61,611 bases of DNA, from positions 1 to 61,611 of the forward strand of contig NZ_JAGQEG010000025.1 in assembly GCF_018305005.1 (NCBI RefSeq), read 5' to 3'. This stretch comes from Collimonas silvisoli (GTDB lineage Bacteria > Pseudomonadota > Gammaproteobacteria > Burkholderiales > Burkholderiaceae_D). The notes under the pieces are model-generated. The model did not search any database. It was not told the DNA's origin and worked only from the letters and a program-made list of their open reading frames with translations. This document shows positions 19,219 to 27,091 of the stretch, one piece after another. The position numbers were made by a program, and so were the translations under genes. Position 1 is the first letter of the stretch. The number at the start of each line of letters is the position of its first letter.

Positions 19219-19637
19219 TTGTTAATCCCGAAAGTAAGTTGCTGTTAAAGCTGTATGAATAGCTGCGACATTTATTGAAAATCGCGTTGTCGAATGCGTT
19301 TTCCGTGATCCATTCAGACCCTGCGAATTACGTTTTTATCATCGCTTTTGCCAATATTTTTGCTATGTTCATGGCGTCATTTTTGTTTTGCGACTGCTCT
19401 TGCTTTCGCTCATTCCTGGGTAAAAAAGCACGATCAATCGATACCGCTAAAGGTAACACAAAGCAACTCAGGAAGTATGTCTAGAACGCCATAAGTGATG
19501 ACATAAATATGTTGTGAATTTTGCATATCAGATGCCGAAAATGGTCATCTTGAATACAGATATAGATTCAAACGGGGGATTGCGCAGCAGCTTCCGGCAT
19601 GGATTATTTGCCTGCTTTGCAATCCCTTTTTTCTGGT
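19219..19637. other. Intergenic region of 419 bp, AT-rich
   Basis: No convincing gene. A 69-codon frame with a TTG start at 19275 contains one hydrophobic stretch but has no ribosome binding site and no recognised family. The right end holds a terminator-like hairpin on the plus strand. The region is clearly more AT-rich than its neighbours and includes the upstream region of the STAS gene. Confidence 0.6.
19576..19632 (+). terminator. Terminator-like hairpin facing the 3' end of the ZnuD gene
   Basis: GGGATTGC at 19576-19583 pairs with GCAATCCC at 19619-19626, extended by AGCAG/CTGCT across two mismatches, and is followed by TTTTTT at 19627-19632 on the plus strand. For the ZnuD transcript (minus strand) the U-tract is on the wrong side. 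It may stop a plus-strand transcript from the 419-bp gap or act on both strands. Confidence 0.45.
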
Positions 19638-21659
19638 TTAAAACTTGGTGCGTACGCCAAGAATCAAGCTGCGCCCCGGTTGTGGCGCGACATCTTTCAA
19701 CACGGAAGTCGCCAGACGGATATCCTGATTCAACAGGTTCTTGGCCAGGGCAAACCAGGTGAGCTGCAGCGCGCCCAGCGTCTGGGTATAAGAGATATTG
19801 GCGTCGATCTTGGTGTATGCCGGCGTCACGCTGCTTTCAAAGGTCGCCAGCCGATCTTGTTGCTGGGCGCGCAGGATGGTGACGCCGCTACGCCATGCGC
19901 CGCGTACGTAGCCGAGATCGACGCCGTAGCGGCTGGCCGGTTGCAATGGCAGATTGCCCATCTGATCCAGCCTGCCGCGTGAGGTATCGGCAAAGCCGCG
20001 TATCGAAAAACCTTCGCCGCGCAGGTTGTAACTTATTTCCGCTTCGGCGCCGCGGATGGTGGCGTCGGCCTGCGACCAGAAGCGCTCGGTGAACTCGCCG
20101 TCCGGCTCTGGCGTCCCGCTTCCGTCAACGCGGCCGGCGTTGCGGCCAAATACATAATTGCTGACATGATTCTGGAACAGATTGGCTTTCCAGCGGATCA
20201 GCCCGCTGGTTTTTTGCAAGGTCAGCTCGATATTGCGGGAGGTTTCTTTTTTCAAGCTCGGATCGCCGATATCGAAAGTGGCGGTGGATTCGTGCGGGCC
20301 ATTGGAATACAGTTCTTCCGCCGCCGGCGCGCGCTGGGCAATCGAGACGGTGGGGCCGAAGCCATATCCTGGCACGAAGCTCCACAAGGCGCCAACCGAA
20401 TAGGATGCCAGGCTGAATTTGCGGTCAGCGAAACCGGACTCCGCATCGGGTCGCCGTTTGACAGATTCAATGCGCAAACCGGCACTGGTCAGCACCGGGC
20501 TAAAATTGCGTTCTTCCACCAGGAATGCGGCGATCGAAGTTGATTTGGTACGCGGTATGGTATCCGGCAGGCCGCTTTCGGCAGCCAGGGCCGAGAAGCG
20601 CGTGTCTTCGGTTTGCATGCCGAAAGTGCCGTGCCAGCCGGCCAATGGTTTGTGCGCGAGTTCCCATCGGCTCTCGGTCGACTGGTTGGAGAAAATCGTG
20701 TTCGGTGTGCCGTTTTCCTGTTTCTCGGTATGGGTGTAGTCGGTGCGGCCCAGCTTGCACGTCAGTTTTTCGAAACCGGCCAGCGGGTCGTCGATCTGGC
20801 CGGCGATATCGTAACGGGTTTGATGCAGATCGATGAAGGATTTTTCCGCAGTGGGGATGCCGTAGTGGTCATCCAGGGTTGCCACCGATGCGCCGACATA
20901 GCCCCAGGAAGCCAGATAGGAGGCGCCAGCGCCGACCCCGGTTTCGTGGGTAAAGGAGTTAGGCAGGCGGCCTGACGCTGAACTGGGATCGTTCTGGATG
21001 GCATGGCCGGGGATTTTGTAATTGCCGGTATCGCGCCAGTTGCCGTCCAGGTGCATGCCTATCGGTCCGGCGGAACCGTCCAGAGTCAGGGAAGTGCTTC
21101 TGCCGTTGTCGGCGCTGCTATAGCGGGCCTCGGCTTCGCCGCTGATCTCCTTTTGCAGCTGGGTCGGGATGCGGTCGTTGACGACGTTGACCAAGCCGCC
21201 GATTGCACCGGAACCGTACAACAGAGCGGCAGGGCCGCGCAGGATTTCGATTTGACGCGCGGTTGCAGCTTCGGTGGCTACCGCGTGATCGTTGGACAGA
21301 CTAGAGACATCGGCCACCGACATGCCGTTTTGCAGGATCTTGACGCGCGGACCTTCCATGCCGCGGATGATGGGGCGTGAAGCGCCGGCGCCGAAACCGG
21401 ATGCCGATACGCCCAGTTCTTGCGACAGGGTGTCGCCCAGCGAGGCGCCGGTCTTGTTGCGCAATTCCGCGCCGGACAATACTTTGGCCGGCGTCAGGAT
21501 CTGGGTATCGACATCGGCGTTCAGCGGGCTGGCGCTGACCACGATGGGCGGCAAGGTTTTAGTTGGTTCGATAGTGTCGGTTTGAGCCGATGCAGTAGAC
21601 GACAGAACGGATAGCGCGGATAGAACCGCACTGGATAACAGTGTGCGTTGGGCAGACAT
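19638..21659 (-). CDS. znuD: TonB-dependent outer-membrane receptor, ZnuD-like (probable zinc uptake)
   Basis: A 673-residue TonB-dependent receptor with a signal peptide ending A-S-A-Q. A TonB-box-like P-P-I-V-V-S-A-S is near residue 37, the plug domain carries R-P-I-I-R-G-M-E-G-P-R-V-K-I-L near 95-110 and I-E-I-L-R-G-P-A-A-L-L-Y-G-S-G, and a beta-barrel ends in phenylalanine. The strand Q-R-A-P-A-A-E-E-L-Y-S-N-G-P-H is typical of the ZnuD branch, zinc or haem receptors. The zinc assignment is supported by neighbours: a DUF2946 protein, DksA, a CobW GTPase and Zur. No Zur-like site was recognised directly upstream, so regulation is unproven. Confidence 0.8.
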   Translation of the reverse strand: MSAQRTLLSSAVLSALSVLSSTASAQTDTIEPTKTLPPIVVSASPLNADVDTQILTPAKVLSGAELRNKTGASLGDTLSQELGVSASGFGAGASRPIIRGMEGPRVKILQNGMSVADVSSLSNDHAVATEAATARQIEILRGPAALLYGSGAIGGLVNVVNDRIPTQLQKEISGEAEARYSSADNGRSTSLTLDGSAGPIGMHLDGNWRDTGNYKIPGHAIQNDPSSASGRLPNSFTHETGVGAGASYLASWGYVGASVATLDDHYGIPTAEKSFIDLHQTRYDIAGQIDDPLAGFEKLTCKLGRTDYTHTEKQENGTPNTIFSNQSTESRWELAHKPLAGWHGTFGMQTEDTRFSALAAESGLPDTIPRTKSTSIAAFLVEERNFSPVLTSAGLRIESVKRRPDAESGFADRKFSLASYSVGALWSFVPGYGFGPTVSIAQRAPAAEELYSNGPHESTATFDIGDPSLKKETSRNIELTLQKTSGLIRWKANLFQNHVSNYVFGRNAGRVDGSGTPEPDGEFTERFWSQADATIRGAEAEISYNLRGEGFSIRGFADTSRGRLDQMGNLPLQPASRYGVDLGYVRGAWRSGVTILRAQQQDRLATFESSVTPAYTKIDANISYTQTLGALQLTWFALAKNLLNQDIRLATSVLKDVAPQPGRSLILGVRTKF

Positions 21660-21773
21660 GATGATTCCTAGACAGGTGATGGCCGTTGCGGCTCATATCG
21701 ACACGGAGGCGATACGGCGACGGCAATAAATAGTTTGATGCTTCGGGATGAGCGAAGCGCGTGAAGCGTCCTG

Positions 21774-22160
21774 TCAGGAACGGGGCGGTGCGCGTGGTGA
21801 AAAATGGCAGGTAAACGGCGCATCCCAGGAGGCAAATGCCTGCCACAAGGCCAGCAGGTGCTTGCCGGGCACTGGCGGTAGCGTCACAGGCGCCGAGTAA
21901 ATCGCCGCCGCCAGGGTGGCGTCATCGAACGCTGCGCAAGAGTGGTGCGCTTTGCGGCCGCCTTCGATGACGCGTTCAATCACCGACGTCATGTGCGTCA
22001 GGCGGGTCGGCTGTTTGTTTTCCCAGGCCGCATGGACGATGCTATGCGTCAATCCCAGCCATTGGGCGAACAGGATCGTACATATCAACACAAGCGCCAG
22101 CACCGGCGCCGAGGCGGCGTGCTGGAGGCGTCTTGGACGGAATGCCTGGGCTGACATCAA
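21774..22160 (-). CDS. DUF2946-like small membrane/periplasmic protein
   Basis: A 128-residue protein with one N-terminal hydrophobic segment (A-P-V-L-A-L-V-L-I-C-T-I-L-F-A). H-S-I-V-H-A follows shortly, then a H-H-S-C-A-A-F-D-D segment near residue 71 and a C-terminal C-H-F-S-P-R-A-P-P. Proteins of this type often sit beside metal-responsive TonB receptors. The Cys/His content suggests metal binding, but no function is established. It is 114 bp upstream of the ZnuD-like gene on the same strand, likely co-transcribed. The second ATG (22157) is an equal start candidate. Confidence 0.7.
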   Translation of the reverse strand: MMSAQAFRPRRLQHAASAPVLALVLICTILFAQWLGLTHSIVHAAWENKQPTRLTHMTSVIERVIEGGRKAHHSCAAFDDATLAAAIYSAPVTLPPVPGKHLLALWQAFASWDAPFTCHFSPRAPPRS

Positions 22161-22281
22161 GGAGTCTGGATAACGTGAAAGCGACGGCAGAGAAAGCGCT
22201 AGCGATCAGGCCGTGGGGAAGCTACGCGCCGCTAAGCTGCTCCGGCTTGTGTTTTCCCCAAGATCCGACCGCTATCGAGAA

Positions 22282-23241
22282 TCAATCGCCGTAAAGCTTT
22301 TGTTTCAGTTCGCGACGTTGTTGTGCTTCCAGCGAGAGGGTTGCAGTCGGGCGTGCCAGCAAACGTGGAATGCCGATAGGCTCGCCGGTTTCTTCGCACC
22401 AGCCGTATTCGCCGGCGTCAATCGATGCGATCGATTGCTGTACTTTCTTCAGCAATTTGCGTTCACGATCGCGGGTACGCAACTCCAGGGCATGTTCTTC
22501 TTCGATGGTGGCGCGGTCTGCGGGATCCGGTACCAGGACGGTTTCACGCAAATGTTCAGTGGTTTCTCCGGCATTCTTGAGCAGGTCGATTTCTAACTGC
22601 TGCAAACGCGCTTTGAAGAAAGCCAGTTGTGCCTCATTCATGTAGTCCTTTTCGCTCATCTTGAGGATTTGCTCTTCGGTCAACAGAATGGATTCAGATG
22701 TTGGTTTGGTTGTTTTAGTAGCCACTTCGCTTGCTTTCGATACGACGTTTTTTTCAATTTTATCCGTTGATCCGGCACTTACGGGCTTGTTGCTGGTGCT
22801 GCTAGCGCCGGATCTGGCCGTTGGGGAATTCAGTTTCTTTGTAGCAGAACTACTGGTTTTCACCACTGTATTACGCGTTACCTTGTTGCGCGTTGCCTTC
22901 TCTGCCGCCGGAGCGGATCTGGTAACCGAGTTGGCCGTCGCCGTTTTCTTGGCTAAGGATTTTACAACAGGTTTGGGACTGGGTTTGGCAACTTTGGACA
23001 CAGCCTTGTTTGCGGTTGCAGTAGGGGGCTCGCTCTTCCGCGGCACCTTGGCGGAGAGTTTCGGTGTTTTTTCAGTTACTTTTGCGCTGCGGCTTGTACG
23101 GCTCGTGCTGCTGATTGCGCTTTTAGCCGGGCTCTTAATTTTTTCACTGGCGGGAGCGGTAGCCTGGCGGGCTTTGGGCGTCGATTTGCCTAGCGAGGCC
23201 GCCGCCTTCTTGGCAACGGTCTTTTTAACGGTCAGGTTCAT
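22282..23241 (-). CDS. dksA: DksA-family RNA polymerase regulator with a long basic N-terminal tail
   Basis: DksA binds the RNA polymerase secondary channel and acts with ppGpp. The ATG at 23241 has GGGAGAGG in front and gives 319 residues. Residues 185-319 are the DksA core, with the coiled-coil tip motif D-P-A-D at 239-242 intact. The zinc-finger equivalent keeps only the first cysteine (W-C-E-E-T-G-E, then L-S-L-E-A where C-x-x-C would be), so it should not need zinc. Residues 1-184 are Lys/Ala/Ser/Thr/Pro-rich with A-K-K-A-A type repeats like histone H1, several times longer than expected for a DksA N-terminus. It lies in the zinc locus downstream of cobW. Confidence 0.9.
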   Translation of the reverse strand: MNLTVKKTVAKKAAASLGKSTPKARQATAPASEKIKSPAKSAISSTSRTSRSAKVTEKTPKLSAKVPRKSEPPTATANKAVSKVAKPSPKPVVKSLAKKTATANSVTRSAPAAEKATRNKVTRNTVVKTSSSATKKLNSPTARSGASSTSNKPVSAGSTDKIEKNVVSKASEVATKTTKPTSESILLTEEQILKMSEKDYMNEAQLAFFKARLQQLEIDLLKNAGETTEHLRETVLVPDPADRATIEEEHALELRTRDRERKLLKKVQQSIASIDAGEYGWCEETGEPIGIPRLLARPTATLSLEAQQRRELKQKLYGD

Positions 23242-23324
23242 GGTCCTCTCCCTTAAATCAGCAGCCAAGCGACGATGCGATTGGCCCGCTATCCAGTGAT
23301 TTCCCAGTGCAAAACTGCCATAGT

Positions 23325-24377
23325 TTATACCAAACATTGCTCCAAACCGCGAATAAAAATGTCTTTCGGCAGATTCTTGCCAATGAAGACCATTTTGCTG
23401 CCGCGTGTCTCATTTGCATCCCATTTGCCACCGACATCGCTGCCCATGATCTGATGCACTCCTTGAAACACTACCTTGCGGTCGGCGCCATCCATCAACA
23501 ATACGCCTTTGTAGCGCAACATGCGCGGTCCGTAGACTTGTACCAGGCCGCCGAGAAACTCGTCCAGGCGTGCGGTATCGAACGGTCTTTCACTTTTGAA
23601 CACAAAAGCGGAAATTTCGTCGTTGTGATGCGCGTGATGATGGTCGTGATGAGCGTGTCCCTCATGTTGATGGGACGGGTGGTCGCAATCGTCGCCGCTA
23701 TGCTCATGGGCGTGTTCTTCCGTTGCCAAAAAGTCAGGGTCGATTTCCAGTTTGGCGTTCAGGTTGAAACCTCGGATATCCAGGATTTCGTCGATCGGCG
23801 TGTGCTGCGGGTCGAGAGTAATGACGGGTGCACGCGGATTGATGCGTTTCAGGCGACTCGTTAATGCGGCCACTTCTTCTGTACTGACCAGATCGGTTTT
23901 GGAAAGCAGTAATTTATCGGCAAAACCTACCTGGCGTTGCGCTTCTTCTTGTTGGTCGAGTTGCGCCATCGCATGTTTTGCATCGACCACGGTGACGATG
24001 GCGTCCAGCATGAAGTGCATCGCCACTTCGTCGTCGACAAAGAAGGTCTGCGCTACCGGCCCCGGATTGGCCATGCCGGTGGTTTCGATAATCACCCGGT
24101 CAAAGTTCAATTCGCCGGCAGCACGGCGGCGCGCCAGCGTGGTCAGGGCAACGATCAGGTCGCCGCGCACGGTGCAGCAGATGCAACCGTTGTTCATCTC
24201 GACGATTTGTTCGGTGCTGTCCTGCACCAGGATTTCATTGTCGATATTTTCCTGGCCGAATTCATTTTCAATCACGGCGATTTTATGGCCGTGCGGCTGT
24301 TGCAGGATGCGGTTCAGCAAAGTGGTTTTGCCGGCGCCGAGAAAGCCGGTCAGGATGGTGGTCGGAATAAGTGCCAT
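23325..24377 (-). CDS. CobW/COG0523-family GTPase, probable zinc metallochaperone
   Basis: A 350-residue G3E GTPase. Walker A G-F-L-G-A-G-K-T is at 11-18, the metal-binding C-I-C-C is at 65-68, and a guanine-specificity S-K-T-D is near 159. A His-rich loop at 222-251 contains about a dozen histidines and precedes the CobW C-terminal domain. COG0523 proteins of this kind deliver zinc to client enzymes during zinc limitation. The neighbours Zur and ZnuD and the absence of cobalamin genes support zinc rather than cobalt. A candidate Zur operator lies at 24443-24457 upstream. Confidence 0.88.
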   Translation of the reverse strand: MALIPTTILTGFLGAGKTTLLNRILQQPHGHKIAVIENEFGQENIDNEILVQDSTEQIVEMNNGCICCTVRGDLIVALTTLARRRAAGELNFDRVIIETTGMANPGPVAQTFFVDDEVAMHFMLDAIVTVVDAKHAMAQLDQQEEAQRQVGFADKLLLSKTDLVSTEEVAALTSRLKRINPRAPVITLDPQHTPIDEILDIRGFNLNAKLEIDPDFLATEEHAHEHSGDDCDHPSHQHEGHAHHDHHHAHHNDEISAFVFKSERPFDTARLDEFLGGLVQVYGPRMLRYKGVLLMDGADRKVVFQGVHQIMGSDVGGKWDANETRGSKMVFIGKNLPKDIFIRGLEQCLV

Positions 24378-24442
24378 GGTCAGATTCGGAAAAGTAAAAA
24401 ACGATAAAAGGCTGAAGAGGATTCAGATGAGTCACGCGCTGC

Positions 24443-24457
24443 TGCAGCGCTGTTGCA
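24443..24457. promoter_or_regulatory. Candidate Zur operator upstream of cobW
   Basis: TGCAGCGCTGTTGCA is a TGCA-N7-TGCA element 66 bp upstream of the cobW start. It matches the element upstream of zur (25124-25138) at 11 of 15 positions. Assignment to Zur is inference from context. Confidence 0.45.
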
Positions 24458-24489
24458 ACAATGCCGTTACACAACGCTGTTAAAACAAA

Positions 24490-25083
24490 TCAATGGGCGC
24501 AATCGGCGCACCAGCCCTTGATGGTGAGTTCGATTTCATGACCTTGAAAACCCTTGCCCAGCGTGTCTTGCAAAGCTTGTTGCAACTGCTTGCGCAGCTT
24601 GGCCGGGGTGCTGCCGGCATGATTGTCGCCGAGCGCCAGTATGCTATCCAGGAAACCGGCGTCGCCGCTGCCGTCCAGGCAAAATACCTTGCCGCAGCGA
24701 GTGCATTTGAAATGTCCGTGCTGATGCTGGGTCTGGTGCGCTGCGCCGCCGTGATGGCTTGAGTCGCTGTGTTCGGTGCCGGCGCTATAGCGGAATACGC
24801 GGTCGTCGCCGGCAATCTTGTGCGCCAGGCCGGCGTCGGTCAGGCAATCGAGGGCGCGATACAAGGTCACCCGGTCCATCTCGACAAACTGGTCCTGCAT
24901 GTCTTGATGCGAAAAAGCGCAACGTGCTTCCAGCAAGGCGGCCAAGACTTTGATGCGAGCAGGGGTGATGCGCAACGCGACTTCGCGCAACTGGGTCTCG
25001 GCCAATGCTGCCGCATGCGGATGGGAGTTGTCCTTGGCGCCTGCGGTGGTTGCGACAGATTTGGATTTTGGGCCTGGATTCAT
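24490..25083 (-). CDS. zur: Fur-family regulator, probable zinc uptake regulator Zur
   Basis: A 197-residue Fur-family repressor with an N-terminal winged helix. The recognition-helix stretch R-V-T-L-Y-R-A-L-D is at 71-79. The dimerisation domain carries a His-rich segment (residues 105-124), C-T-R-C at 127-130 and a second pair C-A-D-C at 192-195 that would form the structural zinc site. The N-terminal extension of ~30 residues is longer than usual. Location next to cobW and ZnuD favours Zur over Fur. A palindrome 40 bp upstream suggests autoregulation. Confidence 0.85.
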   Translation of the reverse strand: MNPGPKSKSVATTAGAKDNSHPHAAALAETQLREVALRITPARIKVLAALLEARCAFSHQDMQDQFVEMDRVTLYRALDCLTDAGLAHKIAGDDRVFRYSAGTEHSDSSHHGGAAHQTQHQHGHFKCTRCGKVFCLDGSGDAGFLDSILALGDNHAGSTPAKLRKQLQQALQDTLGKGFQGHEIELTIKGWCADCAH

Positions 25084-25123
25084 AATGCAATGTGGGTAGG
25101 TGAGACTTCAATTATGCCTGAAA

Positions 25124-25138
25124 TGCAATTCAGTTGCA
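25124..25138. promoter_or_regulatory. Candidate Zur operator upstream of zur
   Basis: TGCAA-TTCAG-TTGCA, a 5-bp perfect inverted repeat extended to 6 bp (ATGCAA/TTGCAT at 25123-25139). It lies 40 bp upstream of the zur start. The same pattern occurs upstream of cobW. Confidence 0.5.
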
Positions 25139-25192
25139 TATTTGATGTGGTGTAGCGCAAACCAGGCAGTTAAAACGGTTGCTGTCTGCTGA

Positions 25193-26167
25193 TCATTTAT
25201 CGGAGATTTTTTTCGCACGCGGGTGGGCCGCGTCATAGACCTGCGCCAGGCGCTGGAAATCAAGCGAGGTGTAGACCTGGGTGGCGGCAATCGATGCATG
25301 TCCCAGCAGCTCTTGTACTGCGCGCAAATCGCCGGAACCCTGCAGCATGTGCGAGGCGAATGAATGGCGTAGCACATGGGGGTGGACATTGCTGGCGATG
25401 CCGAGTGACTGCGCATGATGTTTCAAGCGCAGTTGGATCACGCGCGGCGACACGCGGCTGCCGCGTTCGGTCAGGAATAAAGCCGCAGCATGCTGCGCCT
25501 GATCGCTTTTGAGCAGCGCTTCGCGTTGCGGCAGCCACGCCGCGACGGCTTGTATTGCCGGCTTGCCTACCGGCACGCTGCGTTTCTTGCCGCCTTTGCC
25601 GGTGACCGTCACTTCCGCCGCATCCAGATCGATCCAGCCGGCCGATTCATAGTCAGCTTGCCGGCTGTAACGCAGGTCCAGCCCCGCCAGTTCCGAGACC
25701 CGCAGCCCGCTGGAATACAGCAATTCAAACATCGCTTGATTGCATAGCGCCATGCTGGATCCTGCATCGGCCAGCGGGTTGGGGCTGGCAACCAGGTGTA
25801 TCGCATCATCTGCAGCCATTGCTTTCGGCAGCGGTTTGGCGCGTTTTGGCGCTTTGACGCCCTCGACAGGATTGCTGGCAAGTGTGGTCTGTTCCGCCAG
25901 CCATTCGAAAAACCCGCGCCAGGCCGATAACTTGCGCGCAATTGAACTTGGATTCAGGCCGCGGGAGTGCAATTGCGCGGCAAATTTACGGATATGGAAG
26001 TGGGTGACGGCGGCGAATTTCCAATGCTCGCCCAGCGCTTGTGTCAGGCTCGCCAGTTCTTTCAGATCACGGGCGTAGTTGCTGATGGTATGCGCTGACA
26101 ACTGGCGTTGGCCCGCCAGACTATCCAGATAGCCGCTCAGGTAGGTCTGGTTGGTATCGCCGCTCAC
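25193..26167 (-). CDS. xerC: Tyrosine recombinase XerC
   Basis: Site-specific recombinase that resolves chromosome dimers at dif together with XerD. The 324-residue product has an N-terminal SAM-like core-binding domain. The catalytic set is complete: Arg156 (S-S-G-L-R-V-S-E), a lysine in G-K-G-G-K-K-R near 191-196, H-V-L-R at 264-267, His290 (L-L-G-H-A) and nucleophile Tyr299. The DUF484 gene precedes it by 33 bp on the same strand, a pairing commonly seen with xerC. Confidence 0.94.
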   Translation of the reverse strand: MSGDTNQTYLSGYLDSLAGQRQLSAHTISNYARDLKELASLTQALGEHWKFAAVTHFHIRKFAAQLHSRGLNPSSIARKLSAWRGFFEWLAEQTTLASNPVEGVKAPKRAKPLPKAMAADDAIHLVASPNPLADAGSSMALCNQAMFELLYSSGLRVSELAGLDLRYSRQADYESAGWIDLDAAEVTVTGKGGKKRSVPVGKPAIQAVAAWLPQREALLKSDQAQHAAALFLTERGSRVSPRVIQLRLKHHAQSLGIASNVHPHVLRHSFASHMLQGSGDLRAVQELLGHASIAATQVYTSLDFQRLAQVYDAAHPRAKKISDK

Positions 26168-26200
26168 GATGTCAGGAGATGAGGATGCTTCAGAGTCTGG

Positions 26201-26866
26201 CTATGCGAGCAAGCAGGCCAGTGCCGCGCTGGTCGTTTCGCCAATCTGCACCAGGAAATCGGTCGCCATGTCGGCGCTAAAGCGTTGCGGATCGGGGGAA
26301 CCCAGCACCAGCAGGCCGAAGGTTGCCGAGGCAGTGGCAGTGCTGCGTAGCGGCAGCATGGCAACCGACTGAACGTCCTGCTCAAGCCAGGCGGCAGCTT
26401 CGAAATCATTATTACTGCCGCAAAACGGCAGGCTCAAGCCATTGGCGAAAAGTCTGACATCCTCGGAAGCCGCCGCCGCAAACCAGGTGTGCGAATAATC
26501 CTCGGCGACACCCCACAAGCGCAAGGTGGCCTGAGGCACTGCAAAGCTGGTGCGCAGACCATCAACCAGTGTGTGCGGCAAGTCAACGTCATTACGCGCC
26601 AACAGCAAGCTGCGGCTCCAGGCATGCAGTTTATGCGAGCTGGCGTCATTTTCCTGGGCGTTGCGCATCATGTCGGCGAGTCGCAAATCCTGCAATTTGA
26701 TTTTCTCGCGCAGCACTTCCATTTGCCGCTCCTGCAGCGATACAGCGCGGCCTAACAGAGGGCTGGTGAGACGGATCTTTGCCAGCAGTTCGGCGTGTTC
26801 TTCGAAAAAATGGGGAGAGTCGATCAGATATTGGGCGACAGTATCGGGATCAAGTTGGGAGGTCAT
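26201..26866 (-). CDS. DUF484 family protein
   Basis: A GAF-like domain protein of 221 residues from the ATG at 26866; a TTG at 26881 would add five residues, and neither has a clear ribosome binding site. It has L-D-P-D-T-V-A-Q-Y-L-I-D-S-P-H-F-F near the start, a coiled-coil segment (V-S-L-Q-E-R-Q-M-E-V-L-R-E-K-I) and a C-terminal GAF-like fold. The family is usually linked to dapF and xerC. Here it is next to xerC but separated from dapF by the porin region. Role unknown. Confidence 0.9.
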   Translation of the reverse strand: MTSQLDPDTVAQYLIDSPHFFEEHAELLAKIRLTSPLLGRAVSLQERQMEVLREKIKLQDLRLADMMRNAQENDASSHKLHAWSRSLLLARNDVDLPHTLVDGLRTSFAVPQATLRLWGVAEDYSHTWFAAAASEDVRLFANGLSLPFCGSNNDFEAAAWLEQDVQSVAMLPLRSTATASATFGLLVLGSPDPQRFSADMATDFLVQIGETTSAALACLLA

Positions 26867-26997
26867 GAGGTGTGTGGACAAGGTCGGCGATGAAGAGAAG
26901 AAAAAGAATGATCAAGAGTACACCGCTATCCGGGTGCATGACAACCCGGCAGGCCGAGGGGCTTTGTGCGGAGTTCAGTAGCGATGCGTACTGCACA

Positions 26998-27031
26998 ATA
27001 AAAAAGGCCCACATGGCAAGCCATGTGGGCC
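26998..27031 (-). terminator. Rho-independent terminator of the first porin gene
   Basis: On the minus strand an 11-bp perfect stem (27006-27016 with 27021-27031, loop CTTG) is followed by a run of T. It separates the porin from DUF484. Confidence 0.9.
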
Positions 27032-27091
27032 TCTTACATCTCTGATCAAGCAACCTGGCCCGCTTGCTGCTGCGGGTTCGGTCAGCTTAAA

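Noticed and set aside
19275-19484. A 69-residue frame with one hydrophobic segment and a TTG start
   Set aside because: No ribosome binding site, no recognised family and low coding character in an AT-rich gap. I treated it as non-coding.
21660-22300. A third copy of the TGCA-N7-TGCA element upstream of the ZnuD-like or DUF2946 genes
   Set aside because: No adequate match was found reading both strands of this region, so direct Zur control of these two genes is not claimed.
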